Of a stretch of DNA of 61,623 nucleotides, positions 43,437 to 52,522 are shown piece after piece. Source of the DNA: Novispirillum itersonii (GTDB lineage Bacteria; Pseudomonadota; Alphaproteobacteria; Rhodospirillales; Rhodospirillaceae); assembly GCF_014205675.1 (NCBI RefSeq), contig NZ_JACIIX010000019.1, positions 1-61,623 on the forward strand, written 5' to 3'. Made by a program: the position numbers and the translations under genes. The notes under the pieces were generated by a model. The model saw nothing but the letters and a program-made list of their open reading frames with translations, did not search any database and was not told the DNA's origin. Numbering within the stretch: the stretch's first letter is position 1; every line of letters begins with the position of its first letter.

Positions 43437-44566
43437 GCAAATATTCCATCCTGTTCGTCGACGACGACACCCGCCTGCTGTCCGCTCTGCGGCGCCTGAT
43501 GATGACCAAGGCGATGGACTGGACCTGCCAGTTCTCCTCCTCCCCGGAAGAAGCTCTGGCACTGGTCACCACCCAGCATTTTGATGTGGTGGTCAGTGAC
43601 ATGCAGATGCCGGGCATGGACGGTGCCGCCCTGCTGAAAGAAGTCCGCATCATCAGCCCGGACTCGATCCGGATCGTGCTGTCGGGCTATTCGCGCACCG
43701 AGACCATCGCCCGGGTGGCAGGGCCGGCGCACCAGTATCTGGCCAAACCCTGCCCGTCGGACACCCTGTTCGAGGTGATCCACCGCTCCCTGATGCTGCG
43801 GGAATATTTCAACAGTCCGGTCCTGCGGCGGATCGCCGGATCACTCAATACCCTGCCGTCGCCATCCGGGCAGTATGCCACCCTGCTTGGCCTGCTCGAC
43901 TCTCCGGTATCCAACGCCACCGACATCGCCCATGCCATGGCCGGGGACGTGGCGATGGTGGCGGAAATCCTGAAGCTGACCAACAGCCAGTACTTCTCCC
44001 TCGCCACCAGAGTCACCAACGTCGATCAGGCGGTGCGGATTCTGGGGGTGGAAATCCTGCGTCTGCTGGTGCTGAATGTCGGCATCTTCTCGATGTTCAA
44101 GGCTGGCGGCGCGGCCACCCGCGTCATGAACATGGTCGAAGCCCGGGGCCTCCAGCTGGCCGCCGCCGCCGCCGAGCGTGCCAGCGTCACCGGCGGGACC
44201 CAGCGGGACATCCAGTTTGCCCGGATTGCCGGGATGCTGTCGGAAATCGGCATGCTGATCCTGCTCGACCGGGATCCCGAGCACTACACCGTCGCCCTGT
44301 CCAAGGCGGTGGCCAGCGGCCAGACCGTGGCCGAGACCGAACAGCGGCTGTTGCAGGTCACCCATGGTGACCTCGGGGCCTACCTGCTGGGCACCTGGGG
44401 CTTTAATGATGATGTGGTGTGGGCCGTCGCCGCCACCTCTCCCTCGGCCCCGGCCGAGGCCCGCAACAGCGTGGTCGCCCGCGCCCTTCTGGCGGCCCGC
44501 ACCCAGTTTCCGCTGGAACAGAGCCTGAAGGCGGTCTTCAGCGAGCCCACCGCCGCCCATGCCTGA
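43433..44566 (+). CDS. Receiver-HDOD signalling protein
   Basis: An N-terminal receiver (phospho-acceptor Asp56 in VVSDMQMPG, lysine in YLAKPCPS) is joined to an HDOD domain (about 145-340, TDIAHAMAGDVAMVAEILKL and GVEILRLLVLNVGIFSMF). HDOD is a non-catalytic relative of HD-GYP phosphodiesterases and acts in signalling complexes. A 4-bp overlap with the kinase gene indicates coupled expression and suggests it is a direct phosphorylation target. No DNA-binding or diguanylate-cyclase domain is present. It is the last gene of the signalling operon; no clear terminator follows before gcdH. Confidence 0.92.
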   Translation: MSKYSILFVDDDTRLLSALRRLMMTKAMDWTCQFSSSPEEALALVTTQHFDVVVSDMQMPGMDGAALLKEVRIISPDSIRIVLSGYSRTETIARVAGPAHQYLAKPCPSDTLFEVIHRSLMLREYFNSPVLRRIAGSLNTLPSPSGQYATLLGLLDSPVSNATDIAHAMAGDVAMVAEILKLTNSQYFSLATRVTNVDQAVRILGVEILRLLVLNVGIFSMFKAGGAATRVMNMVEARGLQLAAAAAERASVTGGTQRDIQFARIAGMLSEIGMLILLDRDPEHYTVALSKAVASGQTVAETEQRLLQVTHGDLGAYLLGTWGFNDDVVWAVAATSPSAPAEARNSVVARALLAARTQFPLEQSLKAVFSEPTAAHA

Positions 44567-44696
44567 GAGGCGGCAGATCCACTGATATAACGAAAAATAA
44601 TACAGTAGAGATCGAAACTGTTTTTCCCTTATGCCGCTGTCCCGGCTATGGTCATTGCAGATACCAACTCAGCGTCCAAAGCCAGGGAGAGACACT

Positions 44697-45893
44697 GTGC
44701 AGGCTTTCAAGTGGGAAGACCCGTTTCTGATCGAAGACCAGCTGACCGAGGAAGAGCGTCTGATCCGTGACGCGGCTCACGCCTACTGTCAGGAAAAGCT
44801 GCAGACCCGCGTTCTGATGGCGTTCCGCGAAGAGCGTTTCGACCGTGAAATCATGAACGAGATGGGCGAACTTGGCCTGCTCGGCCCGACCGTGCCGGAA
44901 CAGTACGGCGGCCCGGGCGTCAACCATGTCGCTTATGGCCTGATCGGCCGCGAAGTGGAACGTGTTGACTCCGGCTACCGCTCTGCCATGTCGGTGCAGT
45001 CCTCGCTGGTGATGCACCCGATCTTCGCTTACGGCTCGGAAGAGCAGAAGATGAAGTATCTGCCGAAGCTGGCCTCCGGCGAGTGGGTCGGCTGCTTCGG
45101 CCTGACCGAACCGAACCACGGCTCCGATCCGGGCAGCATGATCACCCGCGCCAAGAAGGTCGACGGCGGCTACCTGCTGACCGGCCAGAAGATGTGGATC
45201 ACCAACAGCCCGATCTCCGACATCGCCATTGTCTGGGCCAAGTCTGACGCCCACGACAACAAGATCAAGGGCTTCATTGTCGACCGCGCGATCGCCGACA
45301 AGGAAACCCCGGGCGCCTTCACCACCCCGAAGATCGAAGGCAAGCTGTCGCTGCGCGCTTCCATCACCGGTGAAATCGTCCTCGACGGCGCCTTTGTGCC
45401 CGACGAAAACCTGATGCCCAACGCCTCCGGTCTGTCCGGTCCGTTCGGCTGCCTGAACAAGGCCCGTTACGGCATTGCCTGGGGTGCCCTCGGCGCCGCC
45501 GAGTACTGCTGGCACGCCGCCCGCCAGTATACCCTTGACCGCAAGCAGTTCGGGCGCCCGCTGGCTGCCAACCAGCTGATCCAGAAGAAGCTGGCCGACA
45601 TGCAGACTGAAATTACCCTGGCCCTTCAGGCCTGCATCCGCGTCGGCCGGATGATGGACGAAGGCACCTGGGCGCCCGAAGCGGTTTCGATGATCAAGCG
45701 CAACAACGTCGGCAAGTCGCTGGATATCGCCCGGATGGCCCGTGACATGCACGGCGGCAACGGCATCTCCGACGAGTTCCACGTGATCCGTCACATGGTC
45801 AACCTCGAAACCGTGAACACCTACGAAGGCACCCACGATGTGCACGCGCTGATCCTCGGCCGCGCCCAGACCGGGATCCAGGCCTTCTCCTGA
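44697..45893 (+). CDS. gcdH: Glutaryl-CoA dehydrogenase
   Basis: FAD-dependent acyl-CoA dehydrogenase that oxidises and decarboxylates glutaryl-CoA to crotonyl-CoA in lysine, tryptophan and glutarate breakdown. Catalytic Glu377 sits in [15 protein letters not shown], a form specific to the glutaryl-CoA branch. [16 protein letters not shown] and [15 protein letters not shown] are FAD-binding segments. The 398-residue length is normal. I chose GTG 44697 because GGGAGAG precedes it and the protein then begins QAFKWEDPF as in relatives; the open frame to 44631 is not supported. It lies 113 bp before the CaiB-type CoA transferase, which probably makes its substrate. Electrons would pass to electron-transfer flavoprotein, not encoded here. 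Confidence 0.96.
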   Translation: MQAFKWEDPFLIEDQLTEEERLIRDAAHAYCQEKLQTRVLMAFREERFDREIMNEMGELGLLGPTVPEQYGGPGVNHVAYGLIGREVERVDSGYRSAMSVQSSLVMHPIFAYGSEEQKMKYLPKLASGEWVGCFGLTEPNHGSDPGSMITRAKKVDGGYLLTGQKMWITNSPISDIAIVWAKSDAHDNKIKGFIVDRAIADKETPGAFTTPKIEGKLSLRASITGEIVLDGAFVPDENLMPNASGLSGPFGCLNKARYGIAWGALGAAEYCWHAARQYTLDRKQFGRPLAANQLIQKKLADMQTEITLALQACIRVGRMMDEGTWAPEAVSMIKRNNVGKSLDIARMARDMHGGNGISDEFHVIRHMVNLETVNTYEGTHDVHALILGRAQTGIQAFS

Positions 45894-45934
45894 TCCGCTC
45901 GGACAAATAAGGTCGTCTGATCGGTTCCCCTCTT

Positions 45935-45961
45935 CCGCCGGTGGTGTTGCTCCACCGGCGG
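45935..45961. other. Hairpin between gcdH and the CoA transferase
   Basis: CCGCCGGTGG (45935-45944) and CCACCGGCGG (45952-45961) form a perfect 10-bp stem with a 7-nt loop and no T-run, between the two genes. It may stabilise the gcdH mRNA end or attenuate read-through. Confidence 0.6.
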
Positions 45962-46006
45962 GGGAGACCCTATCCCCCAATTTCCCGCCTGCATAAGGAA
46001 GTGCCC

Positions 46007-47233
46007 ATGTCCGGCGCAGCCAAATCCGGTCCGCTGTCCCATCTTCGCGTGCTTGATCTGTCGCGTGTGCTGGCGGGTCCGTGGGCGGGGCAGCTCCTTG
46101 CTGATCTCGGCGCCGAGGTGATCAAGGTCGAACGTCCGGGTGCCGGTGACGATACCCGTGGCTGGGGCCCCCCGTTCCTGAAGGACGAAGCCGGCAATCC
46201 GACCAGCGAGGCGGCCTATTACCTGTCGGCCAACCGTGGCAAGAAGTCGGTGACCATTGATATGGGCAGCCCGGACGGGCAAGCCCTGATCCGTGACCTT
46301 GCCGCCCGCTGCGATGTGGTGCTGGAGAACTTCAAGGTCGGTGGACTGAAGAAGTACGGGCTGGACTATGACAGCCTGAAAGCCATCAAGCCGAACCTGA
46401 TTTACTGCTCGGTCACCGGCTTCGGGCAGGATGGGCCTTATGCCCACCGCGCCGGATACGATTTTATGATTCAGGGGCTGGGCGGGCTGATGAGCCTGAC
46501 CGGTGAACCTGAAGGCATGCCGATGAAGGTCGGCGTCGCCTTTGCCGATATCTTTACCGGCATGTACTCCACCGTCGCCGTTCTGGCTGCCCTCGCCCAC
46601 CGTGACCGCACCGGCGAAGGCCAGTACATCGACATGGCGCTGCTGGATGTGCAGGTGGCGGTGCTCGCCAATCAGGCGATGAACTATCTTGCCTCCGGCA
46701 AGGCCCCGGGCCGCCTTGGCAATGCCCACCCCAACATTGTGCCCTATCAGGCTTTTGCCACGCAGGATGGCCATATCATTCTGGCGGTCGGCAATGATGG
46801 GCAGTTCGCCCGGTTCTGCGCCGTCGCCGGGCGGCCGGAGCTGGCGGAAGACGACCGCTTCCGTACCAACCGGGCCCGGGTGCAGAACCGCGCCGATCTG
46901 GTGCCGGAAGTGGCTGGCATGGTGGCGCGGAAAACCACGGCGGAGTGGATCGCCGCCCTTGAGAATGAAGCCGTGCCCTGCGGCCCGATCAACACCCTTG
47001 ATCAGGTGTTTGCCGACCCGCAGGTGATTCATCGCGGCCTGAAACAGACCCTGCCGCATCCGGTAGCCGGGTCGGTCGATCTGGTAGCCTGCCCGATCAA
47101 GTTTTCCGGGACTCCGGCCGGGGCCACCACCCCGCCGCCGTCTCTCGGGCAGCATACCACCGAGGTGCTGGGCACCCTTCTCGGACTGGAAACAGGCCGG
47201 ATGGACGCCCTGCGCGAGGCCGGCGTGATCTGA
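46007..47233 (+). CDS. CaiB/BaiF-family (class III) CoA transferase, probably glutarate CoA transferase
   Basis: Class III CoA transferase, moving CoA between carboxylic acids through an aspartyl-CoA thioester. LRVLDLSRVLAGPWAGQLLA and GAEVIKVERPGAGDDTR are family signatures, and the catalytic aspartate is expected in GYDFMIQGLGG. The 408-residue length is typical. AAGGAAG lies upstream of ATG 46007. The neighbouring glutaryl-CoA dehydrogenase points to succinyl-CoA:glutarate transfer, as in the human SUGCT enzyme, but the substrate cannot be read from sequence. It is followed by two short hairpins and then a good terminator at 47394-47424. Confidence 0.92.
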   Translation: MSGAAKSGPLSHLRVLDLSRVLAGPWAGQLLADLGAEVIKVERPGAGDDTRGWGPPFLKDEAGNPTSEAAYYLSANRGKKSVTIDMGSPDGQALIRDLAARCDVVLENFKVGGLKKYGLDYDSLKAIKPNLIYCSVTGFGQDGPYAHRAGYDFMIQGLGGLMSLTGEPEGMPMKVGVAFADIFTGMYSTVAVLAALAHRDRTGEGQYIDMALLDVQVAVLANQAMNYLASGKAPGRLGNAHPNIVPYQAFATQDGHIILAVGNDGQFARFCAVAGRPELAEDDRFRTNRARVQNRADLVPEVAGMVARKTTAEWIAALENEAVPCGPINTLDQVFADPQVIHRGLKQTLPHPVAGSVDLVACPIKFSGTPAGATTPPPSLGQHTTEVLGTLLGLETGRMDALREAGVI

Positions 47234-47250
47234 GTGTCATCACGCTGACC

Positions 47251-47297
47251 GGTATGGCCTCTGCCATACCATTTCAAGGACTGTGGCCTGTGCCACA
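47251..47297. other. Pair of adjacent small hairpins
   Basis: GGTATGGC-ctct-GCCATACC (47251-47270) and TGTGGC-ctgt-GCCACA (47282-47297) are two stem-loops with 4-nt loops and related loop sequences, 11 bp apart. They begin 17 bp after the CoA transferase stop and lack T-runs. Confidence 0.6.
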
Positions 47298-47393
47298 CGA
47301 CTTTGCGAGAGCGGTTCCCCCTGACCGCGCGGCCAGGGGATGACCGGTTTCCTGACATTCGCGGATCCCAATGTGTTCTGTACGACCTTACTG

Positions 47394-47424
47394 GGCCGGT
47401 CCTTTATGGACCGGCCTCTTTTTT
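47394..47424 (+). terminator. Rho-independent terminator after the CoA transferase gene
   Basis: GGCCGGTCC (47394-47402) and GGACCGGCC (47408-47416) form a 9-bp stem with loop TTTAT, followed by TCTTTTTT. It lies about 160 bp after the stop codon and just before the converging cysteine hydrolase gene. Confidence 0.9.
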
Positions 47425-47447
47425 GGCCGGATCCACAAGACCCGGGA

Positions 47448-48005
47448 TCAGAAAACGATCTTTTCCGCCTCTGTCACCGTGACCACCGCCGGACCGGCAT
47501 TAAAGCCGTTCAGGGTCGCATTGTGATGGGGGATGATGTCACTGAACGGGAGCCCCCCGGAATCAGCGGTGGTATGCCCGTCGGCGATCAGCGTCACGTC
47601 ATACCCAAGGGAAACGGCACGCCGCACAGTGGTATCGACACAGAACTGGGTCATACAGCCGCCGATAATCAGATGGGTTGCGCCGCTGCGGGCCAGCACG
47701 TCTGACAGGTCAGTCTCAAAAAACGAATCAGCCGCGCGTTTATGGACAACAGCCTCGCCCGGCTGCGGCACCAGCTCGGGCCGGATCTCCCACCCTGAGG
47801 TTCCGGTTTCCAGCCTGTGCCCCGGATCGCCATCATGCTGGACCAGCACCACCGGCACTCCGGCAGCCCGGGCCCGCCGCTGAAGACTCTGCAACCGCCC
47901 CACCACGGCATCCAACGCGGCATCCAGTGTCCGTTGACGCGACGCAGAGCCTTTTCCGGAAAGGATTGCCTTCTGAACGTCAATAATGACCAAAGCAGCC
48001 GACAT
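47448..48005 (-). CDS. Isochorismatase-family cysteine hydrolase
   Basis: 185-residue hydrolase of the isochorismatase-like fold, which includes nicotinamidases and other amidohydrolases. The triad is visible: Asp9 in VIIDVQ, lysine in VHKRAADSF and cysteine in GGCMTQFCVDTT. The ATG at 48005 gives the conserved start SAALVIIDVQ; upstream in-frame sequence to 48146 is not homologous. The substrate is not predictable from this. It lies 64 bp after the DUF2256 mini-gene on the same strand and may be cotranscribed. Its 3' end converges on the CoA transferase terminator. Confidence 0.92.
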   Translation of the reverse strand: MSAALVIIDVQKAILSGKGSASRQRTLDAALDAVVGRLQSLQRRARAAGVPVVLVQHDGDPGHRLETGTSGWEIRPELVPQPGEAVVHKRAADSFFETDLSDVLARSGATHLIIGGCMTQFCVDTTVRRAVSLGYDVTLIADGHTTADSGGLPFSDIIPHHNATLNGFNAGPAVVTVTEAEKIVF

Positions 48006-48069
48006 GATCTGGTTCGCCCTTCTGACGGAATCGCCCCTCACCGGGGCCATCACAGGGAACCACAGCCGG

Positions 48070-48231
48070 TCAGGATGATCCAGCCTTTCGCACCACGGGA
48101 TCTTTCTTGTTCCGACGGCACCGCTCTGAACAATAGCGGACCTCATCCCAGGCCTTTTCCCATTTTTTCCGCCAAGAAAACGGACGCTGGCAGACCGGAC
48201 AGAGTTTGCTCGGAAGATCGGACTTCTTCAT
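48070..48231 (-). CDS. DUF2256 small zinc-ribbon-like protein
   Basis: A 53-residue protein whose sequence matches DUF2256: four cysteines in CPVCQRP and YCSERCRRN, separated by [14 protein letters not shown]. The CxxC and CxxxC pairs could bind one zinc ion. Third positions are ordinary and the conserved pattern covers the whole length, so it is a real gene despite its size. GGAATGACCG precedes the start. Proteins of this family are small, widely distributed and uncharacterised, often near photolyase or cryptochrome genes; none is present here. It lies upstream of the cysteine hydrolase in the same direction. Confidence 0.88.
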   Translation of the reverse strand: MKKSDLPSKLCPVCQRPFSWRKKWEKAWDEVRYCSERCRRNKKDPVVRKAGSS

Positions 48232-48294
48232 CGGTCATTCCACACGGTTGGATTTTCTGTTTACGGCGGCCCAACGGCTCCAGATCAAAAAAAA

Positions 48295-48315
48295 CCCGGT
48301 GGAAAGTCCACCGGG
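48295..48315 (-). terminator. Terminator of the dpp operon
   Basis: CCCGGTGGA (48295-48303) and TCCACCGGG (48307-48315) form a 9-bp stem with loop AAG. On the minus strand it is followed by a run of eight T, 36 bp after the dppF stop. Confidence 0.92.
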
Positions 48316-48350
48316 CTTAAGTTTTCTCAGAGCGCCGAAACGCTTAACAA

Positions 48351-49337
48351 TCAGTCGGAGATTTCTTCCAGACGGACGCAGGCGACCTTCCGGCCGTCAA
48401 AGTCACGCAGGGACGGAACTTCCGACTTACAGGCCGCTGTCGCAAACGGACAGCGGGTGTGGAACGAACAGCCCGACGGCGGGTTGAGCGGGCTGGGCAG
48501 TTCACCCTGCAACACAACCTTGGTCTTGCGTTCGGTTTCCGACAGGCGGGGCGTGGCCGACAGCAGGGCACGGGTATAGGGATGACGCGGGGCGGCGAAG
48601 ATCTTTTCCTTCGGCCCCTGCTCCACCACCCGGCCCAGATACATCACCATCACGTCGTTGGAGATGTGCTCGACCACAGACAGGTCATGGGAAATAAACA
48701 GGAAGGCGACACCGGTCTCTTCCTGAAGGTCCATCATCAGGTTCAGCACCTGCGCCTGAACCGACACGTCCAGCGCCGACACCGGTTCGTCGGCGACAAT
48801 CACCGTCGGTTCCAGCATCAGGGCGCGGGCAATGGCAATCCGCTGCCGCTGTCCGCCGGAGAACATATGCGGGTAACGTTCAGCGAATTCCGGACGCAGG
48901 CCGACCTTGGCCATCATCTCCCGCACCTTATCGGTGCGGTCGGTCTTAGACAGGTCAGTGTTGATCACCAGCGGCTCGGCCAGAATATCCAGCACCCGCT
49001 TGCGCGGATTCAGCGACCCATACGGGTTCTGGAACACGATCTGCACCCGGCGGCGGGCGATCTTCAGGGTTTCCTCATCGGCCCCGGCCACATCCTTGCC
49101 ATCAAGGATCAGCGAGCCCGAGGAGGGGGTTTCAATCATCGTCACCTGACGGGCCAGCGTTGACTTGCCGCAGCCGGATTCCCCGACCACAGCCAGCGTC
49201 TGACCCGAAAACAGCGAGAACGACACATCACGCAGGGCCTGCACATAGCCCTTGCCCTGAAACAGTCCCTTGCTGACCTCATATGTCTTGGTCAGGCTGC
49301 GGGCTTCCATTAATGCCTGCGAAATCTGGGTGGTCAT
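48351..49337 (-). CDS. dppF: Dipeptide/oligopeptide ABC importer ATPase DppF
   Basis: Second ATPase of the peptide importer. Walker [10 protein letters not shown], signature FSGGQRQR, Walker [13 protein letters not shown] and H-loop ISHDLSVVE are intact. The C-terminal oligopeptide-transporter extension carries cysteines in [15 protein letters not shown], which in some family members bind an iron-sulfur cluster. The length of 328 residues is normal. The start overlaps the dppD stop by 4 bp (ATGA). It is the last gene of the operon, ending before the hairpin at 48295-48315. It would pair with DppD under the DppBC permease. Confidence 0.95.
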   Translation of the reverse strand: MTTQISQALMEARSLTKTYEVSKGLFQGKGYVQALRDVSFSLFSGQTLAVVGESGCGKSTLARQVTMIETPSSGSLILDGKDVAGADEETLKIARRRVQIVFQNPYGSLNPRKRVLDILAEPLVINTDLSKTDRTDKVREMMAKVGLRPEFAERYPHMFSGGQRQRIAIARALMLEPTVIVADEPVSALDVSVQAQVLNLMMDLQEETGVAFLFISHDLSVVEHISNDVMVMYLGRVVEQGPKEKIFAAPRHPYTRALLSATPRLSETERKTKVVLQGELPSPLNPPSGCSFHTRCPFATAACKSEVPSLRDFDGRKVACVRLEEISD

Positions 49338-50314
49338 GGCGTCGGCCTCCCGGCCTCGTCAAGCGGATGGAAGCAACGGATCCTCGCCCCGGCCACATCG
49401 GTGACCTGCGGACGCACGGTCCGACAGGTGGCATCGGCGTAGCGGCAGCGCGGTGCCAGCAGACAGCCCTTCGGGCGGTCATAAACACCGGGCACCACGC
49501 CGGGGATGGTGGTCAGGCGGCGCTTGCCACGGGACCGTTCCGGCAAGGCTTCCAGCAGGGCCTGCGTATAGGGATGACGCGGTGTGTTGAAAATATCCGG
49601 AACTTTTCCGGTTTCCACCACCTGCCCGGCGTACATCACCTGCACCCGGTGTGCCGCTTCCGACACCACCGCCAGATCATGGGTGATCAGGATCAGGGCC
49701 ATGCCACGGTCCTGCTGAAGACGCAGCAGAACATCCATAATCTGGGCCTGAATCGTCACGTCCAACGCCGTGGTCGGCTCGTCGGCGATCAGCAGCTTGG
49801 GATTACAGGCAATTGCCATCGCGATCATCACGCGCTGGCTCATCCCGCCGGACAGCTGGTGCGGGAAGGCCGACAACCGCTTCAGCGGGTCAGGGATGCC
49901 CACCTGCTGGAGCAGATCCGCCGCCCGGTCCCGCCGTTCCTGCCGGTTGCCGCCGACATGGACCTTCAGGGCCTCGGCAATCTGATACCCCACCGTAAAG
50001 CACGGGTTCAGGCTGGTCATCGGCTCCTGAAAGATCATGGCAATGTCGGAGCCGGTGATCTTCCGGCGCTGGCTCTGCGGCATCGCCAGCAGATCGTTGC
50101 CGTCAAAATTCAGGCGCGAGGCATTGACCCGCCCGGGGTAGGACACCAGCCCCATCAGCGCCAGAGACGACACCGATTTCCCGGAGCCGGATTCCCCGAC
50201 GATGCCGACCACCTCACCCTTGTCGATAGTCAGCGACACCTGATCAACCGCACGGAACGGGTTCTTTTCAGACCCGAACTCGACGGTCAGGTTTTCCATT
50301 TCAAGCAAGGCCAT
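49334..50314 (-). CDS. dppD: Dipeptide/oligopeptide ABC importer ATPase DppD
   Basis: First ATPase of the peptide importer, 326 residues. It shows Walker [10 protein letters not shown], signature LSGGMSQR (a common DppD/OppD variant), Walker [13 protein letters not shown] and H-loop [10 protein letters not shown]. The C-terminal tail has the family cysteines ([15 protein letters not shown]). It lies 4 bp after dppC and overlaps dppF by 4 bp, so subunit synthesis is coupled. With DppF it powers uptake of short peptides delivered by DppA. Confidence 0.95.
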   Translation of the reverse strand: MALLEMENLTVEFGSEKNPFRAVDQVSLTIDKGEVVGIVGESGSGKSVSSLALMGLVSYPGRVNASRLNFDGNDLLAMPQSQRRKITGSDIAMIFQEPMTSLNPCFTVGYQIAEALKVHVGGNRQERRDRAADLLQQVGIPDPLKRLSAFPHQLSGGMSQRVMIAMAIACNPKLLIADEPTTALDVTIQAQIMDVLLRLQQDRGMALILITHDLAVVSEAAHRVQVMYAGQVVETGKVPDIFNTPRHPYTQALLEALPERSRGKRRLTTIPGVVPGVYDRPKGCLLAPRCRYADATCRTVRPQVTDVAGARIRCFHPLDEAGRPTP

Positions 50315-50318
50315 GGGC

Positions 50319-51122
50319 TTATCGCTTCATCTTCGGGTCAAGGGCATCACGTAGCCCGTCGCCCATCAGGTTGAAGGCCAGCACGGTGACAAGAATGGCC
50401 AGACCCGGGAAGGTCACCACCCACCACGCGCGCTGCACGAATTGCAGGGCATCCGCCAGCATCGAGCCCCATTCCGGGGTCGGCGGCTGGGCACCAAGAC
50501 CCAGAAAACCGAGGGCCGCCGCGTCGAGAATCGCGGTCGAGAAGCCCAGCGTTGCCTGCACGATCAGCGGTGCCCAGCAGTTCGGCAGAATGGTGTCGAA
50601 CATCAGGCGCATCTTCGAGGCCCCGGCAACGCGGGAGGCCATCACATAATCCTTCCCGGCTTCGGTGATCACCGCCGCACGGGTCAGGCGGACGTAATGG
50701 GGCAGAATGACGATGGCAATCGCCAGAATGGCGTTGGTCAGGCTGGGGCCGAGGATCGCCACAATCGCAATCGCCAGCAGCAGGCTGGGAATTGCCAGCA
50801 TGATATCCATGGCGCGCATGATCGCGACATCGACCCAACCGCGGAAGAACCCGGCCAGCAGGCCCAGAAAAATCCCGGCGGCCAGAGAAATGGTCACCAC
50901 CAGCAGGCCGACGAACAGCGACAGCCGGGCCCCGTGCACAATACGGGAAAAGATGTCGCGGCCGATATCATCGGTGCCGAAAATGTAGGAGCCGGTCCCG
51001 CCAGCCCAGAACGGCGGCACCAGCAGCGCGGTCCGGATCTGCTCATCCGGGGCATAGGGGGCCACAACATCGGCCAGAACCGCCGCCAGAACGATGACGA
51101 TGATGGCAAGCAGGCCCGCCAC
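50319..51122 (-). CDS. dppC: Dipeptide ABC importer permease DppC, N-terminus split by a frameshift
   Basis: Inner-membrane permease of the importer, with an intact body from [20 protein letters not shown] to the end and the EAA loop region ([13 protein letters not shown]). The expected N-terminus is not in this frame. It is found in two pieces: ATG 51289 begins TNNNDNSVSPQAAAG in one frame, then [20 protein letters not shown] continues in the body frame, and these join near 51165-51190. The body frame has a TAG just upstream, so a one-base deletion (or a two-base insertion) is needed. The GTG at 51122 would start directly in the first membrane helix, making a poor protein. Either the gene is damaged or the sequence has an error. 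Confidence 0.85.
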   Translation of the reverse strand: MAGLLAIIVIVLAAVLADVVAPYAPDEQIRTALLVPPFWAGGTGSYIFGTDDIGRDIFSRIVHGARLSLFVGLLVVTISLAAGIFLGLLAGFFRGWVDVAIMRAMDIMLAIPSLLLAIAIVAILGPSLTNAILAIAIVILPHYVRLTRAAVITEAGKDYVMASRVAGASKMRLMFDTILPNCWAPLIVQATLGFSTAILDAAALGFLGLGAQPPTPEWGSMLADALQFVQRAWWVVTFPGLAILVTVLAFNLMGDGLRDALDPKMKR

Positions 51123-51318
51123 CGCGCCCTTGTTTTCACTGAAATAGTGCCAGAAGTCGACCAGCGGATGCGGCGGCGCGCCAGAGGTCTACGCGCTTCG
51201 GCCACCTCGGCAGCGTGGCTGGCGGCGGCCTGTGCGGCCGGACCGGCAGCCGCCTGCGGCGACACGGAGTTATCGTTATTATTGGTCATCAGGATTCTCT
51301 CTCACCCTCTGGCCAGAT

Positions 51319-52329
51319 TTAGCGGGTATGCCGGATGCGCGGATTGATGATGCCGTACAGCACATCGACGAGCAGGTTGACGGTGATGATCACCGTTGCC
51401 ACCAGCAGGATGCCGCCCTGCACCGACGGATAGTCGCGGCGCCCGATGCTCTGGATCAGCCAGCGGCCAATTCCCGGCCAGGAAAAGATGGTTTCGGTCA
51501 GGATCGCCCCGGCCAGCATCGTCCCCAGCTGGAGACCGATCACGGTGATCACCGGAATCAGCGCATTGCGCAGGGCATGAACCCCGATCACCCGCAGCGG
51601 CGACAGGCCCTTGGCCCGGGCGGTGCGGACATAATCTTCGCGCAGGACTTCCAGCATCGAGGAGCGGGTCATGCGGGCGATCACCGCCAGCGGAATGGTG
51701 CCCAGCACGACGGACGGCAGCACCAGATGGTGCAGCGCATCGGCAAAAGCGCCCTGTTCATCGCTCAGCAGGGAATCAATCAGCATGAATCCGGTGGTCG
51801 GCTCGATCCAGTATTCCGCTGACAGACGCCCGGACACCGGTGTGATGCCCAGCGTCACCGAGCAGAGAATGATCAGCAGCAGGCCCCACCAGAAAATCGG
51901 CATGGAATAGCCGGTCAGGCTGACCGCCATCACCGAATGGTCAACGGCGGTGCCGCGCTTGACCGCAGCCCAGATCCCGGCGGGAAGGCCGATGATCACC
52001 GCGAACGACATGGCGCACAGCGCCAGCTCGATCGTCGCCGGGAACAGGGTGAGAAACTCTTCAATCACCGGCTTCTTCGTCACGATGGACAGGCCGAGAT
52101 CACCCTGAATGGCATGATAGAGATACAGGGCGTACTGTTCCCACAGGGGCTTGTCGAGCCCGAGCAGGGCTTTGAGTTCAGCATGCCGGGTCGGGTCAAT
52201 GCCACGTTCCCCTGCCAGCAGCTCCACCGGGTCACCGGGGATCATGTGGATCAGGGCAAACGTCAGCAGGGTGACACCGATGAACGCCGGAATGACCAAA
52301 CCGATCTTCCGAAGAATAAAACCGATCAT
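51319..52329 (-). CDS. dppB: Dipeptide ABC importer permease DppB
   Basis: First permease subunit of the peptide importer, 336 residues, with six helices and the N-terminal signature IPAFIGVTLLTFALIHMIPG. The EAA-type loop DYVRTARAKGLSPLRVIGVH contacts the ATPases. ATG 52329 gives the standard start IGFILRKIGLV; upstream residues to 52395 are not conserved. It is separated from dppA by a strong hairpin (52477-52510), so it is probably expressed at a lower level than the binding protein. It ends 29 bp before the dppC start region. Confidence 0.95.
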   Translation of the reverse strand: MIGFILRKIGLVIPAFIGVTLLTFALIHMIPGDPVELLAGERGIDPTRHAELKALLGLDKPLWEQYALYLYHAIQGDLGLSIVTKKPVIEEFLTLFPATIELALCAMSFAVIIGLPAGIWAAVKRGTAVDHSVMAVSLTGYSMPIFWWGLLLIILCSVTLGITPVSGRLSAEYWIEPTTGFMLIDSLLSDEQGAFADALHHLVLPSVVLGTIPLAVIARMTRSSMLEVLREDYVRTARAKGLSPLRVIGVHALRNALIPVITVIGLQLGTMLAGAILTETIFSWPGIGRWLIQSIGRRDYPSVQGGILLVATVIITVNLLVDVLYGIINPRIRHTR

Positions 52330-52476
52330 CGTCTTCGCCTGGACAAATACCGACCCTTGCCGCCCGCGCTTCCTGATCAGGAGTGTTTGCAGCAACCAAG
52401 TCGGTAATCAATGTAAACAAGACCCGGTCCGTCACAAAAGGCGCAATCTTTTGAACTGTCCGGCCGGAAATAAAAA

Positions 52477-52510
52477 ACACCCCCGCAGCGCAGCAAGGCT
52501 GCGGGGGTGT
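52477..52510 (-). terminator. Intra-operon terminator/attenuator between dppA and dppB
   Basis: ACACCCCCGCAGC (52477-52489) and its complement (52498-52510) form a 13-bp stem with an 8-nt loop, followed on the minus strand by TTTTTTA. It lies 13 bp after the dppA stop and should let only part of transcription proceed to dppBCDF. Confidence 0.9.
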
Positions 52511-52522
52511 CGGGTCACAAAC

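Noticed and set aside
45941-46006. Longer N-terminus for the CoA transferase
   Set aside because: The added residues are not family-like and cover the intergenic hairpin; ATG 46007 has a good ribosome-binding site.
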